This document shows, in pieces, positions 51,258 through 63,984 of a stretch of DNA of 64,000 nucleotides. The DNA is taken from positions 37,406,449-37,470,448 of the forward strand of contig OY292276.1 of the NCBI GenBank assembly GCA_958496175.1, read 5' to 3'. Both the position numbers and the translations under genes were made by a program. Origin of the DNA: Sisyra terminalis. Lineage: Eukaryota; Arthropoda; Insecta; Neuroptera; Sisyridae. Below the pieces are notes generated by a model. It had not been told where the DNA came from. It saw nothing but the letters and a program-made list of their open reading frames with translations, and made no database searches. Every line of letters starts with the position of its first letter. Positions within the stretch are counted from its first letter, which is position 1.

Positions 51258-53515
51258 CATACCACTTAGAGGTTTTTAAAGGCGCAACACTTAAATGTGA
51301 TTTATAACGATTTACTAATTTAGAAAATTTATCATCTGCATCTTTTTTCTTGCTTTGTTTTTGTTTTTTATCTTTTGTAGGCACAAGTCTTGCGATTTGT
51401 TTCTGCTTTTTCATTTTCATTTCTCGCTTTTTATTTTTCAATTGTTGACTATGGATTGAAGATTGCATTTTTAGTTTATATCGCGACCTCATTTTTTGTT
51501 CTACGCCCGGCTTGGCTTTGATTCCAACGAAATTTTCCTCGGTATCTTCAACTGAAACGGTCTTCCTGTTTTCCTGCTTTTCATTTGCCTTTTTCACATC
51601 ACTTGGATCGAAATCTTTGCATAATGGATTCCTAAGGCGAGATTTTTGCAGTCTTTTTTGTTTTGCATTTAACATTGATTTATTTTCGATGGAAAATGCT
51701 ACAACTGGTCGTTTGGAAGAGGTGAAAATATTGGGATTATTGTTTAGGGTTCTTAATGCTGTCAATGCGTTTTCGTGATTGCTAAACGTAACGAATCCAA
51801 ATTCTTTCGATGATCCAATTCCTTCACCATTTACATTGCGTAAATTTCGCATTATTTTAGCCTCTGTAATATGTGCTTTGGGACCTCCATATTTTATACA
51901 AAGATTTTTTAACTTTTGATCATCCCATGTAGGAGGTAAGTTATGAACTACTAAACGTACTCTCGATACAAACATGTTGAGATTTCGTAACATTTGACTT
52001 TTCCATTGTTCCAATTGAAGACGCTTCTCCATATCCGATTTTGAAACTCCTTCAGCTGCTGGAGTTCCAGCAATAATGACTAAAAATCAGAAAAAAAAAT
52101 AATAAAACTATTTTTATCCATTATTTCTAATTGTTATGTACCTCCTTCTCTCAGTAAATATAAATTTCTGGCATCTTTAACTTTTTCATCTTTTTTAGAT
52201 TTATTTTTTATTGAATTTCTATCCTCTGCTTTATAACAATCCAACACCTGACCTAATAAAGTCAATTCTGTGCCAGCTTGTAGACATTTTTCTGCATCTT
52301 CAACATTCTATAAAAAATAAAAATTTGCAATTATTAGCCAAGCTATTTGAGACATTTTTGGAAACAAATTCGCATGTGAATCAAACAAAAAGAGGCAGCT
52401 TTGGGAAAGTGAAAACGTTTAAATTTCTGAAATTAAGAGTTAGTTGAAAAGTATGTTTTTAATTTAATTCTTAAAGTTTTCTTGCACTATGAGGACAATG
52501 GTTTATTTGGATTTATATTATTGTTTCTTTTTTTTTTTTTTTGGAAAATTGGAGCTACCTCCTTTTTGCAGCGAACCCTTCAATTGGCTGACAAAATATT
52601 GCTAATTTCGATATTGTTTAGTTGCTCTATGAAGTCTATTCCAATTTTACTTAATGAATAATCTGATACAATGACTTACAATAAATTTAACAAAAGCAGT
52701 TCCTTTAGAATGTTCCGTGAATGGATCTTTACAGATTAAGGCATAAAAAACTCGTCCAAATTGAAGCATACAGCTTTTCAAATCTTCATTAGTTGCTTCA
52801 AATGGAACATTTTTTATAAACACAGTCCGACCTTCTGTAACGTCATTAGATTCTCTTTTGAATTTTTTAGAGTGTGGTTCTTCAGTTTCAATTTTTACAT
52901 CGTCTTCATCACTTTCATCTTCATCCTCTGATTTTTCTTCACTGTCACTATCTGATTCTTCGCTATCCGACTCATTTTGATTTATGGGCTCTGTTTCATC
53001 TTCTGATTTAATTTTGATGTCATTTTCTTCCGCAGCAGCGGTACTTTGTTGTATATCATCAGGTTCACATTTTTCTTCCTTTACTTTTGCATCATCCACA
53101 TTATTAATAAAATGATTTTTCGGTACTGCCCAATCAACGATAATAGGTCTATTCATAAATTGTTGTCCATTTGATCGATGTACAGCTTTTGCAGCCATTT
53201 GAGTTGTACGATATTGTACAAATCCACATCCAACTCTGGTGCCATCAGGACGTTTTAGCAAATTAAAATCATCGATTTGTCCAAATTGACTGAAGTATTT
53301 TTGTAGTTCTTCTTCACTAGCTTTAAAACTAATATTTCGTACAATCAAACGTGCTTTACGATTAGGACCACCTTTTTTTATTCTTTTATGTCTGTTTTTT
53401 CGTTTGGGTTTAACTGGAATTGGCTCGCCAGCGGGATTGTTTGCTAAAAATATATATGGATGTAACAATTTTTTTTGTAAATATTTTAAGATATATTACC
53501 AATTAAATCATCCAT
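51253..53515 (-). CDS. RBM28: RNA-binding protein 28 / Nop4 (nucleolar RRM protein)
   Basis: Four exons: 53515-53500, 53443-52680, 52307-52142, 52079-51253, GT/AG and in phase, 590 residues. Three RRMs are visible: about 36-110 (RNP2 LIVRNISF, RNP1 GCGFVQY), about 211-290 (VFIKNVPF, KGTAFVKF, split by intron 2) and about 356-445 (LVVHNLPP, FGFVTF). A long acidic Ser/Glu/Asp tract separates the first two. The join NLYLLREG-VIIAGTPAAEGVS and the segment NNNPNIFTSSKRPVVAFSIE match human RBM28 closely, and the tail is Lys-rich, ending SKWYE. Role: nucleolar factor for 60S ribosome assembly and U6 snRNP-related processing. The human protein has one more RRM at its N terminus; here only MDDLI plus a basic segment precede the first RRM. 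Either the N-terminal RRM is lost or an upstream exon was missed. Confidence 0.9.
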
Positions 53516-55913
53516 TTTTTGTCTTTAACACCTTTAATTAACAAAATATTTTTAGTATGTGTTTGCACGTGCTGCAGACATTTCAAATCTGTCATTGACG
53601 ATTTCCATACAATTCTATTTCATTTTAAATTTCGTAGTATCCAGTGGTACCAATATAGAAAAAAGAAAGTTCTTGAAAGCTAACCAGTACTTGTTTTGCT
53701 TATATATCTTTGTTTCTCTTTAACTAATTGATTTTGCATAGCTCGTTCTTTGTTGAACATAGTTTCAGAAGGTTAAGGCCAGGGGGGCCAGGGTTCCTGA
53801 ACCATTATTTGTTGGGCCTCCATGGAGACCAATGGAGACGATGGATTCTCTGGATCGGCAAGACTACGATTCTTTCGGTGCCACGATTTAACGAGGAATT
53901 CTTATAGACTTCGACGAAATAAACCGACAATGAAGAATATTTTTTTCGATATTTTACTTAGTGTACGATGGGTACGATGTATCGATACTTAAAATTGATT
54001 TTTTTTCATGGATTTCCTAAGATTTTCATGAAAATGTTTTTTTTTGGTGCTAAAAACTATAAATAAGGGGTCTAGGGGCAGAGCCATAACGCAAATTTTT
54101 ATACCCCACAAAATAATCACTTTTCATTTTTAAGTTTCGATATCTCGTTATATTAATAATTAATCTCGTTAAGAATCAATCATCAAATCGTAACGCCGGA
54201 AGAATCGTAGTACCCCCGTTAGATCCCCTATATTTTAAATAATATTATCATGCCTCCTTTTAATAACATTACAAAAAAAATAATACATTATTTGAACTGA
54301 TAATATCGCGTTTTGAAGCAGTAATGACAGAATATATGAATTGTTGTTTAACTTATGCGTTAAATTACTTTTTCTTTCGAAAATTCAAACATTTTTTACC
54401 CCCCTTAATATCTCTACGCCCCCAATTTGGTAATACAAGTTATAGATCTTATAAATCATTATAGATATTGGAAATCAGCAATTTCAAATATTTCAATTGA
54501 TTTTTATGTTAAAATTGTATAGTTTGAAATGAATTGTATTACAATAAACTCAAGCGACTCAAGCATAAGATTAATTTCAACTGTTTTTAAGAAACGAAAA
54601 ATGTCCTACATATATATAAAAAACATCAAAAAATAAGATTGAATTTTTTACTTTGTTTTTAATTTAATTCGTTTTTTTTTTTTGTTAATTAAATTATAAT
54701 TTAGTATAATTTTTTCTTCTCTGGCTAAATCTTCATTATGTGTCGATTTATTCGCGAATTAAATTAAAAACAAAGTAGAAAATGTAACATTGCCAGATTT
54801 GACGATATCTTTGTAATTGTGTGCGAAATGTAATAAAACAATGCATGACTAAAGACAAATAACACATTATTATTAAAATTATTATTTTTGATAAATATAG
54901 AATAATTACCTAAAAAAATTGAAGTAAACTTAGTTGACTTATTTCTAAGCTTTTCCAATTTGTATCACGTTTTAAAAGTGTAAATACCTATAAAGTTTGG
55001 AATTTAAAAAAATATTTTGACCGCTAGGAGTTTGTGTGTTGCAGCCTATATGATAAATCTAGGATTGTCGCAATCATTATCGATGGATAAATGTGATTAT
55101 ATTAAAATTTCATAGTTATGAATAAAATATTTTACAACATGGTGAATTTATAATAAATAAAGAATTGAAACGGATAAAAGAAATTGAATTGTTTATTTTT
55201 GAGTTAAAAAAATAATTATAATTTCTTCCTTTTTTTGACACATAATTTAATTAGTTAAATAAATAATAATTTGTGTAGTATAATGGTACCTACAATTATC
55301 TATGTTTCATTATTGAAAAAATCTCGATATAATCTCCCCTATTCTAAAAGTTGATTTTGAAGCTTCAATATAATCAACTTAATAATTAAAACGATTTTTT
55401 GATTATTTGGAGAAGTATATTAGTGGTTGTTTGTTATCATATCAACCATATCAAGTTCTATCTGTAAACTTTGTTTCTCTTTACACAGCCACAGATACTA
55501 CTCGGGGGTGTTGCAATTTTCCTCCCTCGACTCGCATCAGAAGTGCTTTATTTTTATCAATTTCAAAACAGTAAAAATTATCGTCATAAATATATTATTC
55601 TAATGCAAGTAATAGTTAGGTATATGGATTGAATATCGTTCAGAAACTTTACGAAATTTTTAATTTTGAAAAAAAAATTCTGAAAAACAGTTAAAAACAC
55701 AAAAATCACGCTACCTTTTCAACAAAATCTTATATCTGCGCCTGTTTGTGGTTCCCATCATAACCTGTTCTAATAGGGAAAAATATGTATTTTTTCTTTG
55801 GAACCCACGATGTCATTGAATCATGTGTATCGTATTTATCACTTTAGCCGCGTTAATTTTTAAACCGTTACATTTATTGACTCTAAATTTAAATATTTTA
55901 CACCACAAATATT
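53516..55913. other. Intergenic region upstream of RBM28
   Basis: No RRM-like exon or other coding exon seen. Contains a locally GC-richer patch near 53770-53880 (CCAGGGGGGCCAGGG, GGAGACCAATGGAGACGATGG) of unknown nature and a MITE family B copy near 54640-54802. Confidence 0.45.
54640..54802. mobile_element. MITE family B, truncated copy
   Basis: Left arm ACTTTGTTTTTAATTTAATT and right arm AATTAAATTAAAAACAAAGT followed by AAAATGTAACATTGCCAGAT, as in the complete copies. The outer 20 or so bases of the left terminus are missing. Confidence 0.65.
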
Positions 55914-56724
55914 TTAAAGTAAATTCGTTAGATATTCCCAAACGTGCCAATGTCCCTTTGAGGATGCATGATTCAAAGCTGTTAAGCCCCCCAAATCTTC
56001 AGTGCCCACATCTATTCTATTATCAACCAAAAATTCAACAATTTCCAAAAATCCATTTTGTGCTGCAAAGTGTAATGCATTGTAGCCGATATTATTTTTT
56101 GCACTTATATCAATTCCGTGTTTAATTAATAGTTTTACAATTTCTATATGACCATTTTCAGCTGCAAAATGCAATGCAGAATGACCATTGTGATTTGCTA
56201 TGTTTAGATCACATTCGTTTTCTAATAAATATTTTACAATTTCTAAACACCCGTTTTTTGAAGCAAAATGTAAAGGAGTAAAGCCGTCGTTATTTTTTGT
56301 ATTTAAATCTATTTTGTGGTCAATTAATATTTTAACAATTGGAAAATGGCCTGTTTTTACTGCCATGTGTAAAGCACTAAATCCGTAATTATTTAATAGG
56401 TTTATGTCACATTGGTGATCGATTAAATATTGAACTATTTCGGGGAATCCATTTTTTGCTGCAAGATGCAAGGCACTTTCACGATTATCATTGGTTTCAT
56501 CAATATTTGTTCCTTGAACGATTAAATATCGAACGGTATCGATATCACCATTTTCAGCAGCAATATGAAGAGATGAATTACCTTTTAACATTTCCTCATA
56601 ACTATCCATTCTCTGCAACAATGAAAATATAACGATATCAAAAAATATTTAAAAATACGATAACAAAAGAAAAAATAATAATAAAAACCTTTCGAAAACT
56701 AGGAGACTTGCGAATAATATTCAT
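55914..56724 (-). CDS. Small ankyrin-repeat protein
   Basis: Two exons, 56724-56689 and 56612-55914, phase 0 join (SFRK/RMDSY), 244 residues. After a 26-residue leader (MNIIRKSPSFRK...) the protein is six complete ankyrin repeats of 33 residues and a partial seventh that ends in NHASSKGHWHVWEYL. Each repeat carries the S/TALH(F/L)AA-NG-EIV-LI core. There is no signal peptide, membrane helix or second domain, so it is probably a cytosolic or nuclear binding scaffold; the partner cannot be inferred. The intron and host-like composition argue against recent bacterial origin, although ankyrin-only proteins are common in endosymbionts. A Met inside the intron (56621) extends the frame, but the upstream exon with AG/GT borders gives a better start. 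Confidence 0.8.
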
Positions 56725-58425
56725 TGTAATTTATTGTCGTTTATATATCGTTGATGACTAGATTCGTCAAAGTGCTTTTTGAAAATTAAATTATAGAGCA
56801 GAATTTTTTCATTGATATGTCGCTTTTGAACATTTCAATTAAATAATATATAAATCATTTGTGAAATTGATATATTGATTTCACATTGAAGTACATGAAT
56901 TTATAATCTTATCAGTTTTTTGAAATCATATGTTAAGATAACGCTTTTAAATCTATAGATATAATTTTAATTATTTTTTTGTTAATATTGTGCTTAGTTA
57001 ACAGTTCAATACCACATAGTCAACAACTAAATAGATACTGATTGTACATAACTTCTTTACATGTTTTTATTTCCAACAATTATGACTTACATACAGAGGG
57101 TAATAAAAAACATAATTATGATACCGATTATTAATTAAAATACTTACGTCTGAATGTCAATCCTTGATTTTATTGACAAATCCATTAACATTAGATTATA
57201 AAAATGGAAGTGATGCAAAATGCAAATTAAAACAAAAACAATATAACCATTATATTATTATTCCAATTGAAAAACAATTTTATTAACAAAATGCTAGAAT
57301 TCATTAGAACTCAACAATTGCATTGATTATATTTACAATGAAATCATTTAATAGCACTATGTAGCACGATTGTCATGAATTAACTTGTGCAAATTTAAAA
57401 AGTTAATTTAAATATTGGTACATAGATATATAAATATATCAGATGACTCATGTCTTCACCAAGCAATTTGTCGCCGAAATGGAAGATGCCAAGCGTAAAA
57501 GGTGGTTTTATAAAAAATAAAACCCGTTATTTTTATCTTATTGGTGCAAAATCATTGAAATGGTTGAATGAAATTGTGTGTTTCTGTTAAAAACAAAAGT
57601 ATAAGAAAATAATGAAGAAATTGAGTACAAAAGTTAAATGAAGGTTAATTGAAATTGTAAAATTACTAAATTTGTTTTTTTTTTTTTTTTTTTGAAATAA
57701 CAAGTACGGTACCTACATTTATTATTTGTCCATGTAGGTACATGTAATTTGATGGTCACCCCATGTAAATGTATAAATTAAAAATGTAATTACACCCAGT
57801 GGCATTTTCAGAGACGATCAAATAATAGTTTTACAAAATTTAAATGTTTACAATGTTTACATACATATTCAATGCATATTATATTGCGTGTTAAAGTACA
57901 CTATAATATTAAAGTTGTAAAAAATAAAGTTTGTTTTGAAATCTAGGTAGGTACTATGTTTTTGGTTTTTGAAAAGAAATCGCTTCGAAATTGAATTTGG
58001 AAAAAATTTACAACTTTTTAAATATAGTATAACATAATAAAATCAGCTAAATAGACCTAATGCACAAGCTCTAAAAATAATTTAAAATGTTTTAAAAATG
58101 TTCTTAACTAATACCAAAACAAATTTAGCTGTTAATTTTTAACTTTTCTTGATAAATTCTAAAAAATATTTATTTAAAAATGCAAAAAAATAATCGTTAA
58201 ATTCAAAATGCCAAAAAGGACTGTCACAAATAGTAAGGTTTTTTTAAATCATGAAAACTAAATGCTAATGATTGAAACCCCTTACAATATTTGACATTTA
58301 GTGTGGTCAGGTATATTTTATTACACTTCATAGTTTTTTAAAGACGTATGTTAATTTACTCTTTAGAAGTCACTTTACAATTAGTCTTATGAACAGAAAA
58401 GTGAAGAATTCATATGCTTCATATA

Positions 58426-58970
58426 TTAGGTGTACCGAGAAGTAATTTCGTTTTTATAATAAACAATTAAAACACAAAATTTTGTTACTACTTTTGATTT
58501 TAAATCAATGATATAATCAGCCTCAATAGTATCAACGTTTTGGCATATAGTATGCAAATTTTTAATGCCAAATTAGTAAGAATCAATTGATTACAAAGGG
58601 AAATATGAAAAAAAATATTTTGAACATCCCTTAAACTTTCAATTTTTCTACCACTTAGTAAATGTTCCAACGATTGAAACAAATAGACAAATAACCGATT
58701 GAATAATTTTGAACGGTGAAAGTGGGTACGGCAATATCAGCCCTCTTAAATTATTAGTTTTTTCCAGGGCTTTTTTTTTGTAGAGGAGTTTTGCATTATC
58801 GTGTTGCAGTATAGAACTTTCTCTCTTAGTAGTTCTTGGGCACTTTTGGGTATTTGGTTTATCAACCAAGATTGATTAAGATTATTGCACAACTCTTCAA
58901 CTTTCTGGCATACATTTGACACCATTTCCCCCCTTAACTTTTTATTGGTTGAATTTTTTGTCATATTTTG
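58426..58970 (-). pseudogene. mariner transposase remnant with one terminal repeat
   Basis: Minus-strand frames read LNQSWLINQIPKS..., then ILQHDNAK (the VILxHDNARPH motif with a catalytic Asp), then LPYPLSPF, then LEHLLSGRKIESLRDVQNIFF (the HLFRSLQxxLxGKxFxSxDDV block). This is the C-terminal half of a mariner transposase with several frameshifts. At 58427 the + strand reads TTAGGTGTACCGAGAAGTAA, close to the mariner terminal repeat TTAGGTTGG..AAGT. The N-terminal half and the other terminal repeat are not visible, so the copy is truncated. Confidence 0.75.
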
Positions 58971-59660
58971 TTAGCACCAATTGGAGAAATGAAAATATCG
59001 AATTTGAAATTAAAAAAAATCTTTTGGTATTAATGAACATCTAATGCATTTAGATAAACATTGAAAATGTTATAATAGTTCCTTTGCATTATTACCCTAT
59101 GAAATTTGAAGAACATACAATACACAATTGTATTTCTTCGAGAGTTTGGTCTTATCATTTCAATATAGATTTCGGAATAAAAATTATTTGTAATTTTTTA
59201 TAAGTTGTTTAGTTACTTTAATCATAAAATGTCTTTCGTATCACTTTGAAAAAGCCTATAAGTAGAAAAATGGCAATTGCTTTGAATTGAATGACTATTG
59301 GTTTAAAAGACAGTACTTTGCAGTACAGTTAAATCTTAATAGTTATAATGAAGATGTGATTTTCTCTAATTATAGTCTTTATATACATTCATAATATGTT
59401 AAAAGTTCGAACATTTTCTGACACCTATTAAAAAAGCTTTTCTTCCCATAAATCTGAAATATTTGTGTCCCAATTTTTCTTTAAATTTTTTATTTTTCTC
59501 CCTCTTAAACAGTTGGTATTAATTAATAAGTTGAATAAATTATTGGTTGTTTTTGAGATTATCAATGCTTTTCTTCAATCCCTGCTTTGAATTTCAACTA
59601 AATTTAGAAAACAAACTCAAAACGTTAATTCCTACTATTGAAGTGTCCATTGGAAACTAT

Positions 59661-59778
59661 TCTCTGTTAAAAAAAGCATTTAAAGGCACTTTAAATGTTC
59701 AAAAAACTCATTAGAAGTCGTTTAAAGTTATTAAAGGCATTTTGAATGTAGTGATTTCAAAATACCTTTTTTAACAGG
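59661..59778 (+). repeat. MITE family A, near-complete copy
   Basis: Opens TCTCTGTTAAAAAAAGCATT and ends AATACCTTTTTTAACAGGA. The inner blocks CATTAGAAGTCGTTTAAAG and TGTAGTGATTTCAAAAT are shared with 48783-48912 in the same orientation. Confidence 0.75.
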
Positions 59779-61165
59779 ATTTGCTTTGCAGTTCAAGCCC
59801 ATAAATTAATGCACCTAAGTCAGATATATCAAAATTTACTGTAACACAACATTTGTGTTTGCTTCTTTTCAGTAAATTAATCAATAGGGGGGCGTACCCT
59901 ATACAGAATAAAAATCGCTCACTTAAATGCGACAACTTTAAAAACAGGTGGCCAAATTAATCATACAGCTAAAATGGCCGTAAGCTTATATACCCTTTAA
60001 AATTTCGACCTCCAACGAACAAAACCCAAATAAGAGTGAATCACAAAAATTATAAGGAAATATTAATGCTTTTTCAAGGGTGCTTGCGATTAACAGTGAA
60101 GTCGCTAGATGCTTGACTGGTAATAAAATAATTCACAATTTTGCTTGTATTAGAATTTTTAAGCCCTGTTTTTAGGTAGTAAGGACATATTGTTGATACA
60201 TAGCTAGAAATATCACTGTTATTTCACTGTATTTTTTTATTAATTCATCATGTTTCTATTCTAGAATTCGCAAATTTAAACCTGTATTCAATTGGACAAT
60301 TGGACCCTACTAAGAAAAGTTCATAAAAATTAAAGTATTTATATTAAGATATAGTACCGATATTACCTATAAAATGAACTTTACATTCAATGTACCTATA
60401 TCATTAGTAAATCAAAAATATTTGAATCTTTGTACATTGTTCATTCGGGATACTTGAAAATCGTATGAATTACGCTTCTATTGTAATATTTTCAGATAAA
60501 AATATTTACTTATAGAAATGTGGTTAGAAGTGATTATTTAATAAATGTCTTAATCACCGTAAGATTGCAGTAGTTTAATGTACACTTTACATTTTTGCTC
60601 GAAAAAACTGTATGTAAGCCAATATATGTAATTATAGAAGCCAATATTGCTATACGAGTATTGTACTTGAGCGTTGAAGTACTTTTATGCGCTTTTTAAC
60701 TTATACAAGCTATTTAAGACTTCATTAAAAAGTTAACAATTCACTGTTTACTTTTCTGATTTTTTTTAAGCATAATATAAAGAAAATAGTTAATTTTGTC
60801 GGTTTTGTGTATCTTATAAAATTATGATTTAAAAAAATCCAAAATGGAGTAAAACGCCGCCAATTGCACTTGTCTACTTCGATTCAATTTTAAGATATTA
60901 CCGATATTTTGATTATTGGCTAAATGTAGAGAATTTTCCGAAAACACCGTCGTTACTACAAAAACTTACCTCTCTTTATATTTACTCCACTTTTTAACTT
61001 TGAGCTCAATTTCTGAAATTGTGTTAACTTTTTCATACAATTTATGACCATTATTAGCAAAATTACCATCTTAAGCGATGAAAATTATGAACTATAAAAG
61101 TTTATAAAAAAAAAGAACGATTTACTGCAACTTTTTAAATGAAAAAATACAACTTGATCTAATTA

Positions 61166-62626
61166 GGATCCGACCGACGCTTTGGCTTCAGTTTCAACCA
61201 AAAAATAAGTTCGGTCGAAGTCGAAAGTGTGTATGTATTGAAAACTTAATTATAAAAAGCTCAGAAATAAGTGCAAAATAAGGTCAAAAATTTTGATTTC
61301 AATTTGAGCTAAAATATAGAAAATTAAGATTTAGATAAAAAAATACGAACTATGCTTAATATTATTTATATTTTTTTTATAAATATATTTTAATACATTT
61401 AAAATAAAATATATGCTCGGTAGTAATAAATAATAAGTTGAGTTTCAATTAAAAAATAAAAAACTATTATATTTGTTATGTTTATTGTACTATAGTTTAG
61501 TTTAGTCCATATTTTAGTCTTTTGTGTTTGTTGCTCATCATCGTTGTAGTTTAGGTCTTTTAGTATTTCATTATCAGCTATATTTCCTCGCTCATAAATT
61601 TTTTTGGCACATTTTTCAATGTGCATTTTTATAAAATCTATTTTTAGATATTCATTCATTTTTTTTCCTACTAGTCTTAGGAATTTGTTTTGGAAAATCT
61701 GTAGTTTTTTAAATGTGGTTTCGTTAACAGTGTCCTACCACACGGGACATCCGTACAGCATTGTTACATGTGTGTTATAGCATTGTTTTGTTTAATAACA
61801 GTTTGTTTCTTACACTAAGCTTTAATTTTTTGGTAATTAATTTGGGTGTTAGTAGTAGCCCAATGCATTTATTTATCACTCTGTTGAAGTTATTTGTGAA
61901 TGTTAGCCTCTAGTCTAGAGTGAGTCCAAGATATGTATCATTCTTAGACCAGTCTAGAGGGGCATGATTTAATTCTAATTTTTCGGTTATATCTGATCTT
62001 CTTCTTGTGAATATGATACATTCAGTCTTTTGGTTATTGATGGTGGTTTTCCAATTATCAAAGAATTTAGATATTTTTGTCCTGCTTATTGTAGCCTATT
62101 TAAAATGGCTGTTATTCTGTACGATTCCAAATAATATATAATTTTGCAACAGAGTACAAAAACAATATAACAATATTATTACAGCGAGAAAACAATAAGA
62201 AAACTAATGATTTATTTCAATTTTATGTACACTTCCGAAGAAATTAGGATGATAAGAACTAACCATAAGAACTATTGATTTATATTTATATATTTGGTAA
62301 AAAAATCTTAAATTCATTTGAGTTAATTTAAGAACAGACTCTTGGACCTTCTAAATTTTTGAACATTCTCATCTTTTCTCGCCTTTTTAAATGGAAAATT
62401 TTAGAGGTTTCCGATCTTAATTCTGGTTGAAGTTATTAGTTTAATTTCAAATAATAAGCTTTCTCAAAACTATGCGTTTTTAGTATTTTTGTTGTTGGTA
62501 AGATTTATTATAATTTTTTTTTTTTGGGATATTTAAATAAGAATTAATCAAATCAATAAACTTTCAGCTTTGGCCAAAAGCTTAGGCAAGGTTGGGTTCG
62601 GCTAAAACTGACCTTTGATCGGACCC
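61166..62626. mobile_element. Inverted-repeat element related to element C, with insertion
   Basis: The left end is GGATCCGACCGACGCTTTGG and the right end in reverse complement is GGGTCCGATCAAAGGTCAG, each continuing into TTCGGTC/GTTTTAGCCGAAC-type motifs like those at 29399-30039. The interior contains a Jockey-type reverse transcriptase fragment (61500-62102), which is probably a later insertion. Confidence 0.5.
61500..62102 (-). pseudogene. Jockey-like LINE, ORF2 C-terminal fragment
   Basis: The minus strand reads KFFDNWKTTINNQKTECIIF, then TRRRSD, then NDTYLGLTLD (the YLGxxLD motif) followed by a stop and RLTFTNNFNRVINKC; after a frameshift VTMLYGCPVW and FKKLQIFQNKFLRLV. These are the thumb-region motifs downstream of the RT domain in Jockey-clade elements, in the right order. 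Stops and frameshifts make it dead. A residual frame (61399-61659) continues the conserved tail. Confidence 0.75.
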
Positions 62627-63381
62627 TATTTATGATTAATAAATGTATAATTCCTGAAACGACAGCATGATACATAATTAGAGTGCAATTAAAGTTGAGG
62701 TCTTCTTCGAGAACTTTACTCGTTTAATCAATAACTTATTTTAATATATACGTCTGGTTAATAAACTTATACTAATTAGATGCAAGTACTTATTTTATTA
62801 TCATTATATGAATTAAAAATAAAAATATATGACTTTGACTAGAATATATTGGTTTTTTAGTTTGTAAAAAAAATAAGGAAGCTAGGAAGTATCTAGACGA
62901 TCCGGTTATCGGGATCATTGGACATGTTCTTCAAACGACTATGAAAAAATTAAATTTATTTTCGATTTTCCAATGGTCGTTATGATAACATGATTTAAAG
63001 AAAGGTTCTATTTCAAATCATTGTTGTTTTTGGTTTGAAAATTTCTTCAATAAATAAAACTCATAGGTAACTGCGAAGGAAAATTGTAATCGAATAATGT
63101 ACGTTACCAGGGTTACCGGTATCTTTGTACAACTAATAGAGGGGATTTGATAATAATTGATTTTAACATTTGAACATCACACCGCGCGGTGGTGGCGCTA
63201 TGTTCGCTAACAACACAAACACAACAACGCTGTTGTCTAATAAACAAACGTCATGTTTTGGCGTTGTGCTAATTTCTTTCGATAATTAGAATGATCATAT
63301 ACTAAGCATATCATACAATTTCTCATTGTATATTGTTGTTATTATTGTTAATATTTGCTAACTGTGATTAGGTGTACAAAA

Positions 63382-63681
63382 ATGGCTTCATTGGACATAC
63401 GGAATTCAAAATTAGAACAACAGGTAACCTTAATTGTAATTATTTATATTTCTCCTCATTAATTATTGACATTAAAAGAATACACGTCAGTTAAATATTG
63501 ATCCAAAAAAGTCTACACACTGCCATACATGAATAATTGCACCAATATTTTTTCTTATAGAGACAAATTATGGAGCAAAAAATGCGGCAGAAACGACAAA
63601 CGCCGATAATGGTACAAGCAACGGAAATTCGACCATCAAGTTTACGTGTCACTTCTGCTCATCGTGGACGGGAACTTCATG
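63382..63681 (+). CDS. ktub: King tubby-like protein, 5' exons only
   Basis: Two exons, 63382-63423 (MASLDIRNSKLEQQ) and 63561-63681, joined in phase 0; the second ends in a GT donor with one base of the next codon (…GRELH-G). Residues 15-55 contain IMEQKMRQKRQTPIMVQATE, closely matching the N-terminal block of insect king tubby (EAYIRQKRxTPGMVQASD), followed by the RP..SAxxRGRELH segment. The tubby domain must lie beyond 64000. Known role: tubby proteins bind phosphoinositides and move receptors into cilia of sensory neurons. The call relies on about 40 residues. Confidence 0.75.
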
Positions 63682-63984
63682 GTTTGTTTTTATATGCAAA
63701 TATAAATTAAAACTAGATTTATATTATATATAAGAAAATACCTAATATAAATGAAATACAATAGCAATAAGCTTATTAAAAGAATTAGTTTTCAGTTTAA
63801 GTTTTCAATATACCGAATTCTAAAAATGTAGTTTTTGCAAAGATATATTGGTCCTAATTTGTAATAATATCACTGACCTTCATAAAATTAGCATGAGAAT
63901 TAATATAAGGCTATTATATGTTAATTGATACTTTTGTGATACGTGAGAAAATTGTCAACGTAATACTAATAGCTATTGTCGATC

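Larger units (their letters stand above)
56725..63381. other. Intergenic region between ankyrin gene and king tubby
   Basis: About 6.7 kb. Holds a mariner remnant (58426-58970), MITE family A (59661-59778) and a large inverted-repeat element with a Jockey-like fragment (61166-62626). No host exon recognised. The last 250 bases before 63382 are relatively GC-rich, with CACACCGCGCGGTGGTGGCG near 63178, and probably contain the king tubby promoter and 5' UTR. Confidence 0.5.

Noticed and set aside
51512..51778. 88-residue + strand frame opposite RBM28.
   Set aside because: Antisense shadow of the RBM28 third RRM and linker.
55823..56388. Two + strand frames opposite the ankyrin gene.
   Set aside because: Antisense shadows of the regular ankyrin repeats.
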